This document shows positions 1 to 6,890 of a stretch of 13,225 nucleotides of DNA, piece after piece. The DNA comes from an uncultured Eggerthellaceae bacterium. GTDB lineage: Bacteria > Actinomycetota > Coriobacteriia > Coriobacteriales > Eggerthellaceae. A program made the translations under genes and the position numbers. The stretch is taken from contig CAJUFC010000003.1 of assembly GCA_910585565.1 (NCBI GenBank), positions 1 to 13,225 of the forward strand, given 5' to 3'. Position 1 is the stretch's first letter. Every line of letters begins with the position of its first letter. A model generated the notes under the pieces. It made no database searches. It worked only from the letters and a program-made list of their open reading frames with translations, and was not told the DNA's origin.

Positions 1-28
1 GAGAAGCGGCCCTCGGGCCCGGACTCAA

Positions 29-267
29 GCACCATGCACGGCCTTCCCCCGCCCCAGGCGGGCCCAAGCAAACGGGGAAGGCCGCCGGGTTCGACGGTGG
101 TGCCAAACTCCATTTGAATAGCTCGACTTTCGTGAGTCAAGAGAGCCACCCCCCTTGGACTCACGACGTTCAGAAGAGGCCGCCAAGTCCGCGCACGGAG
201 ACGAGGCGGCCTCTTTGGCATGCGGGCGGTGGTTCGGAGGCCGCATGCGCAATTGATGGAGCAATTG
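29..267 (+). other. hairpin-rich non-coding stretch upstream of secDF
   Basis: This stretch carries a run of inverted repeats. GCACCA 29-34 pairs with TGGTGC 98-103 and encloses a perfect 9-bp stem, 41-49 with 74-82. A 9-bp stem 130-138/158-166 extends by three pairs past a bulged G157. A perfect 11-bp stem joins 174-184 and 205-215, with an inner TCCG/CGGA stem in its loop. Two smaller hairpins follow: 218-225/241-248 (8 bp) and CAATTG 250-255/262-267. All three forward frames are open at the window edge but none gives a recognisable protein. I could not match the stretch to RNase P RNA, tmRNA, SRP RNA or 6S RNA by their signature motifs. It may be an unrecognised ncRNA or the structured 3' region of an upstream transcript; GC-rich DNA also forms hairpins by chance. 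Confidence 0.35.
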
Positions 268-294
268 GGGATTGTCGAATGCGGGTGTTATCTT
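265..294 (+). promoter_or_regulatory. putative secDF leader promoter
   Basis: TTGGGG (265-270) lies 18 bp before TATCTT (289-294); the matches to TTGACA and TATAAT are 3/6 and 4/6. A start near 301 would place the alternative hairpins at 307-349 right at the 5' end of the transcript, as in an attenuator. A second weak candidate, TTGCAG (330-335) with TACATA (353-358) at 17 bp, lies partly inside the terminator. Without transcript ends I cannot choose between them. Confidence 0.3.
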
Positions 295-306
295 TCAGCG
301 AGTTGT

Positions 307-349
307 GGCACAATAGGCTAGTTGTGCCTTTGCAGGCGCAACTCTTTTT
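307..349 (+). terminator. intrinsic terminator with competing upstream hairpin (attenuator-like)
   Basis: The terminator stem pairs AGTTGTGCC (320-328) with GGCGCAACT (335-343). It has nine pairs including one G-U, a 6-nt loop TTTGCA and the T-run 345-349. The same left arm, TTGTGCC (322-328), is perfectly complementary to GGCACAA (307-313), so forming that hairpin would destroy the terminator. A partial copy of the left arm, AGTTGTGGC, sits at 301-309 and could also compete. The terminator ends 47 bp before the secDF start codon. Either it ends an upstream transcript or it controls read-through into secDF. Confidence 0.6.
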
Positions 350-395
350 GCATACATATACATACATAGGAACGCAACCCCAGAGAGGTCCCGCT

Positions 396-3245
396 GTGGC
401 ACTGACACGCAACGTAAAGAAGTCCGTCAACACGTCGCGCACGCATGATCGCCGTAACATCTGGCTGCTCATCGTCACGATGCTGCTCATCATCGTTTCC
501 GTCATCCTGTTCGTTCCCCCGCAGGACAAGGTGCATCTCGGCCTTGACATCCGCGGCGGATTGTCGGTCGTGCTGACGGCAGAGAACGAGGACGGCACGC
601 CCATCACCGACGAGGACATGGAGGCGTCGCGCGCCATCATCGAGAGCCGCGTCAACGCCTTGGGCGCCTCCGAGGCGACGGTGCAGGTGCAGGGCACAGA
701 CCAGATTCTCGTACAGATTCCGGGCCTGGAGGACTCCGAGCAGGCGCTCAAGACCATCGGCTCCACCGGCCAGCTCGAGTTCGCGTCCCTCGAGACGTTC
801 ACCGACCCCGAGGTCGTCGAGCAGATCAAAGAAGGCCAGTACGGCGGCAACCAGATCATCTATGACGAGTTTGGCAACAGCTTCCCTTCCGAGGAGAAGT
901 CCGAGCTGATCGTCGAGCCGGGCACTTACGAGACCGTCATCACGGGTGACAATATCAACCGCGTGACCGTCGACCGCGAGAGCGAGACGAGCGCCTACTA
1001 CGCCGTCAACCTCGAGCTGGACGCCGATGGCACCACGGCCTTCGGCGACGCGACCACCGCGCTGGCGCCCACCAAGGGACAGATCGTCATCATCCTCGAC
1101 CATGCGGTAGAGAGCGCGCCGGCGGTGCAGTCGGCCATCACCGAGGGCAAGGTCGCCATCACGGGCAACTACACGGCTGACGAGGCTGCCGCCATGCGCA
1201 CGGTGCTGGAGTCAGGCTCGCTGCCGGTCACGTTCCAGTATTCGCAGAGCCAGGTCGTCGGGCCCACGCTCGGCCTCGACGCGCTGTGGGCGGGCCTCAT
1301 CGTCGTGCTCATCGGCCTTGCGCTGGTCATGCTGTACCTCCTGTTCTTCTACAAGGGTCTTGGCATCATCACGGCCGCTGCCATGCTGGTGTTCGCCGCG
1401 ATCTATCTCGGCATCCTGGCGGCGCTGTCTGCGTTCAACCTGTTCAGCCTGTCGCTGGCAGGTGTTGCGGGCATCGTCCTCACGATCGGCATGGCCGCCG
1501 ACTCCTCCATCCTCACGGTGGAGCGCTTCCGCGAAGAGATTCGCATGGGCAAAAGCGTCAAGTCCGCTTCGCAGTCGGGCGTGCGCCACGCCATCCTCAC
1601 GTCTATCGACGCCGACCTGGTCACGCTGGTGTCTGCGCTCTGCCTGTTCTTCTTGGCAAGCGCGTCGGTCAAGGGCTTTGGCCTCACGCTGTCGCTGGGC
1701 ATCTTCTGTGACATCGCGATGATGCTGCTGTTCAAGGCGCCGCTCATTCGCCTCCTGGCTCCGCGCTCCATTGCCAAGAACCCGGGCTTCTGGGGCATCA
1801 AGGACTGCCAGAAGGCTGCTCACTTCTATCGCGAGCTGGGCGCGGCCGAGGGCGTGTCTACGGCTGTGGCCGAGACGGGCGCTCAGATGAACGAGGCCGA
1901 GACCGATGCCATCGTCGAGGTGCGCGACGGCCGCGAGGCGAAGTCCTACATCGTGGAGGCCGCCAAGAAGGTCAAAGGGCGCTTCATCAAGCGCGACATC
2001 AACTTCCTGGGATATCGCAAGGTGTTCCTGACCGTGGCTGCGGTCTGCATGGTGCTCTGCTTCGCGTTCATGGGCTTCCGCGGGCTCAACTTCGGCATCG
2101 AGTTCGTGGGCGGCTCGTCCATCACCTATGCCAACACGGGGGACGTGACCAGCGACCAGCTGCGTGACGCGTTCGCCGAGCAGGGCGTCAACGACGTCAC
2201 CATCCAGACGACCAGCTCGGGCGGCCAGGACGGCTTCCTCGTTCGCACCACCGAGACGAACGCGGACGTGTCTGCGACGATTGCGAACGCCGTGGGAGAC
2301 GCGCTGGGCTTCCCGCCCGCTGACATCAGCGTGGACACCATCGGCCCTGACTGGGGCGCATCCGTCATCCAGTCGTCGGTGATCGCGTTTTTGGTGTCCA
2401 TCATCTTGATCATCGTCTACATCGCCATCCGCTTCGAATACAAGATGGGCGTCATGGCCATCGTGGCGCTGCTGCACGACCTCATCCTGGTCGTGGGCAT
2501 CTACGCGCTGGTCGGGCGCGAGATCAACCCCAACACCATCGCCGCACTGCTGACCATCCTCGGCTACTCGCTGTACGACACGGTCGTCGTGTTCCATCGC
2601 ATCAACGACAACATGAAGGGCGAGAACATCCGCTGCACCTTCATGACGATGGCCAACCACTCGATGAATCAGGTGCTCATCCGTACCATCAACACGACGC
2701 TGACGTCGTTCGTGCCGGTGTTCGCGATGCTGCTGTTCGGCGGCGAGACGCTGAAGGACTTCGCGTTCGCCATGTCCATCGGCCTGATTGCCGGCTCGTA
2801 CTCGTCGATCGCCGTTGCGGTGCCGCTGTACAGCATTTGGAAGACGCGCGAGAAGCGCTATGCCAAGCTCGCCAAGAAGTATGGCTCCGAGATCGGGCTG
2901 TTCACCTTCGAGTCCGCCGAGTCGCCTGAGATTTCGCAGGTGCCCGTGGCTAGGCTCGAGGCTGCCGAGCGCGAGCAGGCCCGCATCGAGCGCAAGGCTG
3001 AGGCCGAGGCGCGCGCTGCGGAGGCGACCGGGGACGTTGCCTTGGCTGACGCGACGTTGGGCGCGGCCGAGGGCGCGATAGAGGCCACCATCGACGGAGC
3101 CGCATCGGCTGCTCGCGTCGAACGGGCCGCCCAGGCTGCTAACGCGGCGGGCTCGACTGCGGCGAAGGCGAAAGCCAAGTCGCACAGCAAGTCTGGCAAG
3201 CCGGCACGCACGGTGAGGCGCCCGGTCAAGAAGGACAAGAAGTAG
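396..3245 (+). CDS. secDF: protein translocase SecDF (SecD-SecF fusion)
   Basis: This is a 949-residue membrane protein that uses the proton motive force to help pull secreted proteins out of the SecYEG channel. The GTG start is chosen because AGAGAGG (382-388) lies 7 nt upstream and the SecD N-terminus begins there; the frame stays open further upstream without homology. SecD half: TM1 at about residues 22-41, the LGLDIRGG motif at 48-55, a periplasmic domain, then TM segments at about 296-455. SecF half: from about 530, with GIEFVGG after its first TM and the remaining TMs at about 660-812. The membrane carboxylates expected for proton transport are present: Asp369 in GMAADSSIL (the family is usually VDANVL) and Asp728 in GYSLYDTVVVF, an actinobacterial-type SecF motif. 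Residues from about 815 form an unusual Ala/Glu-rich, probably helical tail ending in Lys/Arg. Many Actinobacteria encode SecD and SecF separately; here both are in one unbroken frame. Family assignment is very secure. Confidence 0.96.
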   Translation: MALTRNVKKSVNTSRTHDRRNIWLLIVTMLLIIVSVILFVPPQDKVHLGLDIRGGLSVVLTAENEDGTPITDEDMEASRAIIESRVNALGASEATVQVQGTDQILVQIPGLEDSEQALKTIGSTGQLEFASLETFTDPEVVEQIKEGQYGGNQIIYDEFGNSFPSEEKSELIVEPGTYETVITGDNINRVTVDRESETSAYYAVNLELDADGTTAFGDATTALAPTKGQIVIILDHAVESAPAVQSAITEGKVAITGNYTADEAAAMRTVLESGSLPVTFQYSQSQVVGPTLGLDALWAGLIVVLIGLALVMLYLLFFYKGLGIITAAAMLVFAAIYLGILAALSAFNLFSLSLAGVAGIVLTIGMAADSSILTVERFREEIRMGKSVKSASQSGVRHAILTSIDADLVTLVSALCLFFLASASVKGFGLTLSLGIFCDIAMMLLFKAPLIRLLAPRSIAKNPGFWGIKDCQKAAHFYRELGAAEGVSTAVAETGAQMNEAETDAIVEVRDGREAKSYIVEAAKKVKGRFIKRDINFLGYRKVFLTVAAVCMVLCFAFMGFRGLNFGIEFVGGSSITYANTGDVTSDQLRDAFAEQGVNDVTIQTTSSGGQDGFLVRTTETNADVSATIANAVGDALGFPPADISVDTIGPDWGASVIQSSVIAFLVSIILIIVYIAIRFEYKMGVMAIVALLHDLILVVGIYALVGREINPNTIAALLTILGYSLYDTVVVFHRINDNMKGENIRCTFMTMANHSMNQVLIRTINTTLTSFVPVFAMLLFGGETLKDFAFAMSIGLIAGSYSSIAVAVPLYSIWKTREKRYAKLAKKYGSEIGLFTFESAESPEISQVPVARLEAAEREQARIERKAEAEARAAEATGDVALADATLGAAEGAIEATIDGAASAARVERAAQAANAAGSTAAKAKAKSHSKSGKPARTVRRPVKKDKK

Positions 3246-3270
3246 GCCTGCTGACATTTGCTTTGACGGG

Positions 3271-3302
3271 GACGGGGCGCATGGTCGCCCCGTCTTCTTG
3301 TT
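3271..3302 (+). terminator. intrinsic terminator after secDF
   Basis: A perfect 9-bp stem joins GACGGGGCG (3271-3279) to CGCCCCGTC (3286-3294), with the 6-nt loop CATGGT and the T-rich tail TTCTTGTT. It begins 26 bp after the secDF stop, so secDF is probably the last gene of its transcript and the next gene has its own promoter or relies on read-through. Confidence 0.75.
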
Positions 3303-3410
3303 GAGGGCGTGGGCGCTGGGCTGACGGCGCCTAAGAAGAACCGCGCTCGCCCGGTACGGCGCGCTGGTGGCGTTCGGGCGATCGAGAAGCATACGAAGGA
3401 AGGAGCCGCC

Positions 3411-3749
3411 ATGGCTGAGAACAACGAGATTCGCACGGGCTCGGCCCCGAACTTCTGCCCGCCCACGGAAGAGGGCATCACCATCTCGCTCGAGGACGAG
3501 AAGGGCGACCAGCTCGAGCTGGAGTTCTTGGGGCTGCTGCTGGAGGACGGGCGCTCCTACGGGTTCTTCTTCCCGCTGGGTGACGAGGCTTCTCCGCTGG
3601 AGAGCGGGGAAGTGCTGTTGCTCGAGGTGCTGGACACCGACGAAGACGGCCAGCCCAGCGAGTTCGAGCTGGTGAGCGACGAGGCCATGGCTGCTCGCCT
3701 GTACGAGCGATTCAAAGAGGCCACCAAGGACCTCTATCGATTCGGCTGA
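3411..3749 (+). CDS. DUF1292 family small acidic protein
   Basis: This encodes a 112-residue, strongly acidic soluble protein with no signal peptide or TM segment. The ATG is fixed by the strong Shine-Dalgarno AAGGAAGGA (3396-3404) 6 nt upstream; the frame is open further 5' but without a comparable site. The core pattern is ITISLEDEKGDQLELEFLG, then a short loop, YGFFFPLGDE, then VLLLEVLDTDEDGQ, and a C-terminal helix LYERFKEATKDLY. This matches DUF1292 (YrzB-like) proteins, whose usual size is about 80-110 residues. Their biochemical function is not established. It stands alone between the secDF terminator and the convergent ECF ATPase gene, so the neighbourhood gives no functional clue. 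Confidence 0.8.
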   Translation: MAENNEIRTGSAPNFCPPTEEGITISLEDEKGDQLELEFLGLLLEDGRSYGFFFPLGDEASPLESGEVLLLEVLDTDEDGQPSEFELVSDEAMAARLYERFKEATKDLYRFG

Positions 3750-3775
3750 TTCAGCGATTGCTCGACCGGTCGGTT

Positions 3776-3800
3776 GGCTGGCCTGGCGACCAGGCTGGCC
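3776..3800. terminator. hairpin between convergent genes, possible two-way terminator
   Basis: GGCTGGCCTGG (3776-3786) pairs with CCAGGCTGGCC (3790-3800) over 11 positions, two of them G-U, around a CGA loop. It sits between the stops of the DUF1292 gene and the ECF ATPase gene. Neither side has a clear T-run, so termination is inferred mainly from its position. Confidence 0.4.
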
Positions 3801-3810
3801 CGACATTCGG

Positions 3811-5325
3811 TCAGCCCAGTCGGAACACCCGATCTGCCAATATGTCGATGTCGCGCTGTTCGTGCGTGACAATCACGATGGTCTGGCGCGTAGCCTTCAG
3901 CTGCCTCAGCAAGCCGATGAGGTGGTCGTGCGAAGGGATGTCCATGCCGGCGCAGGGCTCGTCTAGCACGAGCACGCGCGGGCGCATCGCCAGCACGGCG
4001 GCGATGGCGACCTTGCGCTGTTCGCCTCCCGAGAGGCCAAACGGGTTGCGCTCGGCGAAGAGCTCGTAGGGCAGCGCCAGCGCGTCCAGGGCCGTGCGCA
4101 CGCGCTGGTCGACCTTGTCTTCGGCCAGGCCGAGGTTGCGCGGGCCGAACGCTATCTCATCACGCACCGTCTCGGCAAAGAGGCTGCGTTCGGGGTATTG
4201 GAACGTGATGCCGACAACTCGTCGCGCCGCGTTGGCGCCGGCTTTGCTGGACGTGTCCGTGTCGTTGACGAAGACGCGCCCACCGGTGGGCTTGAGCAGC
4301 CCGTTCATGTGCTGGATGAGCGTCGTCTTGCCGCTGCCGTTGGGGCCGGCGACCGCAAGCGTCTCGCCCTCGTAGATGGCGAGGTCGACGTTGCTCAGGG
4401 CGGGCGTGGCTGGTGCCTGCGGGGTCATGAGGGCGAACGTGCGCGTCGCGGCTCCGTCATAGGTGAACGAGACGTTCTCGAAGCGAATGAGGGGGGCCGG
4501 TGGCTCTGAGGGTGCAGCCGGGGGCGTCGGTGGCACAGGCGCGCTCGCCGCAGGCGGAGCTGCCGCGGGCTGGATCGCTGCGGGCGGGACTGCCGATGCC
4601 GCGGGCTGGGTCGCCGCGGGCGTGCTTTCCCTTGCCTCTGCACGCATCTCGTCGTGCGATACTTCGCTCACGCGTCCGTCGCGCATGCGCAGGATGCGCT
4701 CGGCGCGCGCGGCCTCGGACGGGTCGTGCGTGATGAGCAAGATGGTCATGCCGCCGTCGTGCAGACGTTCGATGACGCTCATGAGGTCGCGTCTGCCCTC
4801 AGCATCGATCATCGAGGTGGGCTCGTCCAGTATGAGGAGGCGCGGTCGCATGGCGAGCGCATCCGCGATGGCGATGCGTTGGCGCTGGCCGCCCGAGAGC
4901 GCGTTCACGTCGCGCCCGACGGCGTCTGACATGCCGACCGCTGCCAGGGCCTCGTCGATGCGCGCGAGGATGTCCTCGCGCGGCAGTCCCAGGTTGCGCG
5001 GGCCAAATGCCACCTCGTCTACGACGAGCGAGGCGACCAGCTGGTCATCGGGGTTTTGGAAGACGAACCCGACCTTGCGTCTCAGTGCGAACACGTCGTC
5101 GGTGTCGGCGATGCTGGCGATGTCGTGTCCGAGCACGCACGCCTCTCCGCTGGTGGGTGCCGCGAAGGCGTCGCACAGGCGGGCGACGGTGGATTTGCCC
5201 GACCCGTTGTCGCCTACGAGCGCGACGAACTCGCCCTCGTCGATATGGAACGACACATCGGCGAGGGCGGGAGGGGCATCGGGGCCATAGCTAAAAGACA
5301 CGTTCTGGAACTCAATTGCATGCAT
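3811..5325 (-). CDS. fused ECF transporter ATPase (EcfA1-EcfA2)
   Basis: This 504-residue protein carries two ABC ATPase domains that power an energy-coupling factor importer for a vitamin or metal. Domain 1 has Walker A GDNGSGKST (38-46), Q-loop Gln90 in FQNPDDQ, signature LSGGQ (143-147), Walker B LLILDE (163-168) and His200. Domain 2 has Walker A GPNGSGKTT (327-335), Gln376 in FQYPERSLF, LSGGE (431-435), Asp455-Glu456 and His488. All catalytic motifs look intact in both halves. A Pro/Ala-rich linker (about 232-278) joins them; EcfA1 and EcfA2 are usually two separate proteins. Both halves contain EVAFGPRNLG or EIAFGPRNLG after the Q-loop, typical of EcfA rather than other ABC families. The start is the ATG of MHAIEFQNVSF, where the domain begins; no Shine-Dalgarno is visible. 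No EcfT or substrate-binding S component is in the window, so the substrate is unknown. Confidence 0.9.
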   Translation of the reverse strand: MHAIEFQNVSFSYGPDAPPALADVSFHIDEGEFVALVGDNGSGKSTVARLCDAFAAPTSGEACVLGHDIASIADTDDVFALRRKVGFVFQNPDDQLVASLVVDEVAFGPRNLGLPREDILARIDEALAAVGMSDAVGRDVNALSGGQRQRIAIADALAMRPRLLILDEPTSMIDAEGRRDLMSVIERLHDGGMTILLITHDPSEAARAERILRMRDGRVSEVSHDEMRAEARESTPAATQPAASAVPPAAIQPAAAPPAASAPVPPTPPAAPSEPPAPLIRFENVSFTYDGAATRTFALMTPQAPATPALSNVDLAIYEGETLAVAGPNGSGKTTLIQHMNGLLKPTGGRVFVNDTDTSSKAGANAARRVVGITFQYPERSLFAETVRDEIAFGPRNLGLAEDKVDQRVRTALDALALPYELFAERNPFGLSGGEQRKVAIAAVLAMRPRVLVLDEPCAGMDIPSHDHLIGLLRQLKATRQTIVIVTHEQRDIDILADRVFRLG

Positions 5326-5331
5326 GGAGAC

Positions 5332-5337
5332 ATTGTA
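5332..5337 (-). promoter_or_regulatory. -10 box for the ECF ATPase gene, leaderless-type start
   Basis: Read on the minus strand, TACAAT (5/6 to consensus) ends 6 nt before the ATG at 5325. This would put the transcription start on or next to the start codon, which fits the absence of a Shine-Dalgarno. No convincing -35 is seen at 16-18 bp. Confidence 0.4.
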
Positions 5338-5469
5338 AACGCACAAGCGGCTTGGTTGGCCGTGAGGGATGGCACCGGGCGCTCTGCCGCCGTGCAGCTG
5401 GCAGTCTGCGGTGGGCTGCCGAGGGCGTTGCAAGGCGCATCTGCGCTTTCGCGGGCATGCGGGTTGCGG

Positions 5470-5475
5470 TAGCAT
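5470..5475 (+). promoter_or_regulatory. -10 box for the flavoprotein operon, leaderless-type start
   Basis: TAGCAT (4/6) ends 7 nt before the ATG at 5483. There is no good Shine-Dalgarno, so transcription could begin at the start codon. No clear -35 is visible. The arrangement mirrors that of the divergent ECF ATPase gene. Confidence 0.35.
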
Positions 5476-5482
5476 GGGTTCC

Positions 5483-6865
5483 ATGAAAACGATTGCGATC
5501 ATAGGGGGCGGCGCTGCGGGCCTGGCAGCTGCCGTGGCTGCGGGCGAGGCGGCGCGAGCGCAGGGCATACGAGCGTGCGTGCGGGTGTTCGAGGCGTCTG
5601 ACCGTGTCGGGCGGCCGATTCTCGCGACGGGCAACGGCCGCTGCAACTTCTCTAACGCGCATATCGACCCGGCGGTGTACCACAACGGCGATTTCGTGGA
5701 AGAGGCGCTGGCGCAGTTCGAGCGGGAGATGCCTGGGAGCGTTGCGGGTCGTGGCGGTGACGGTGGCGGCGTTCGTGCCGACGGCAGCGCCTGCGGCAGC
5801 AGCGACGACGTCCGCACCGGTAGCAGCGACAGCGTCCGCGATGGCGCCCGCGCTGCCGGTCTCGCTCGCATCGCCGCGCCCAATGGCGTGGTGCGCTTTT
5901 TCGAGCAGCACGGGCTGACGTGGCGCGAAGAGGGCGAAGGCCGGCTGTATCCGCAGGCAAACAAGGCCTCGGTGGTGCTGGATGTGCTGCGCTCGTGCGC
6001 CCAGGCGACAGGCGTGGTGGAAGAGCGTTGCTGCGCGCCCATCGCTGCCGTCGAGCTGCCGCGCGACGCGGGGCGTCCTTTCACCCTGCGCACGGCCGAG
6101 GGCGTCTTCGAGCGGGCAGACGCCGTCATCGTCGCTTGTGGGGGCCGGGTGGTGCGCGAGCTGCTGCCGGCGCTCTTTGCCTACGCAGAGCCGCGGCCCT
6201 TGCTGTGTCCGCTGGCCGTCTCGCCAGCGGACGCCCGGGTGGCGCGCGAGCTCAACAACATTCGCGCAAAGGGCGCGCTGACGCTGCGGCGCGGTGGCGA
6301 TGTGCTGGCGGTCGAGGTCGGCGAGGTGATGTTCCGCAAGTTCGGCGTGTCGGGCATTGCGGCGTTCAACCTGTCGCGCCTGGCCGCGCCAGGCGACGAG
6401 CTGCTGGTTGACCTTTTGCCGCATCTAGCTGCAGGCGAGGTGCCGGGCTTGCTACGCGAGCGCCAGGCAGCGCTGACCGAGCTGTATGGCGCTGGGCTGA
6501 CCTGGGGCAGCCTGATGCGCGGCATGCTGCTGCCGCAGGTGTCTGACGTGCTGCTGGGGCTGGCTGGGCTCGAGCCGGACGACGTCGTGCGTGTGGGGAA
6601 AGACGCTGCCGTTGCGCGGCTTGCTTCCCTTCTGAAGGCGTGGCCGCTTGGGGTGGCTGGGCCGGCAGAGCCCGAGCATGCGCAGGTGCACCGGGGAGGC
6701 TATGACCCGTGGGCGTTCAGCCCGGCCACGTTCGAGGCGCTGGCCGTGCCGGGGCTGCACGTGGTCGGCGAGGCGCTGGACATCGACGCGCCGTGTGGCG
6801 GCTACAACCTGCACTGGGCGTGGGCGTCAGGCATCGTGGCCGGATGCCATGCCGTCGTCAGCTGA
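5483..6865 (+). CDS. HI0933/BaiN-type NAD(P)/FAD-dependent oxidoreductase
   Basis: This is a 460-residue cytoplasmic flavoprotein of the HI0933-like family (YhiN/BaiN group). The FAD-binding Rossmann motif IIGGGAAGLAAA begins at residue 6. The family hallmark RVGRPILATGNGRCNFSN is at 41-58. The C-terminal FAD motif PGLHVVGEALDIDAPCGG is followed by YNLHWAWASG. BaiN of Clostridium scindens has been linked to bile-acid dehydroxylation, but most family members have no proven substrate and none is assigned here. The start is MKTIAIIGGG because the nucleotide fold begins there; MGSMKT at 5474 is the alternative. A Gly/Ser/Asp/Arg-rich stretch (about 84-132) interrupts the region just before FFEQHGL and looks like an added low-complexity loop. 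The next gene begins 25 bp downstream on the same strand, so the two are probably co-transcribed. Confidence 0.88.
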   Translation: MKTIAIIGGGAAGLAAAVAAGEAARAQGIRACVRVFEASDRVGRPILATGNGRCNFSNAHIDPAVYHNGDFVEEALAQFEREMPGSVAGRGGDGGGVRADGSACGSSDDVRTGSSDSVRDGARAAGLARIAAPNGVVRFFEQHGLTWREEGEGRLYPQANKASVVLDVLRSCAQATGVVEERCCAPIAAVELPRDAGRPFTLRTAEGVFERADAVIVACGGRVVRELLPALFAYAEPRPLLCPLAVSPADARVARELNNIRAKGALTLRRGGDVLAVEVGEVMFRKFGVSGIAAFNLSRLAAPGDELLVDLLPHLAAGEVPGLLRERQAALTELYGAGLTWGSLMRGMLLPQVSDVLLGLAGLEPDDVVRVGKDAAVARLASLLKAWPLGVAGPAEPEHAQVHRGGYDPWAFSPATFEALAVPGLHVVGEALDIDAPCGGYNLHWAWASGIVAGCHAVVS

Positions 6866-6890
6866 GCGCGGATGGAAGGCGAGGGGCCCG

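Noticed and set aside
81..105. GGTTCGA followed by TGGTGCCA, resembling a tRNA or tmRNA T-arm and CCA end
   Set aside because: The stem would close on the wrong bases for a T-loop and no matching anticodon arm, D-arm or acceptor stem can be drawn.
1..395. Open frames running into the window from its left edge, including one in frame with secDF
   Set aside because: All three forward frames are open for at least 115 bp in this GC-rich stretch, none resembles a known protein, and secDF has a well-placed ribosome binding site at 382-388 with the family N-terminus starting at 396.
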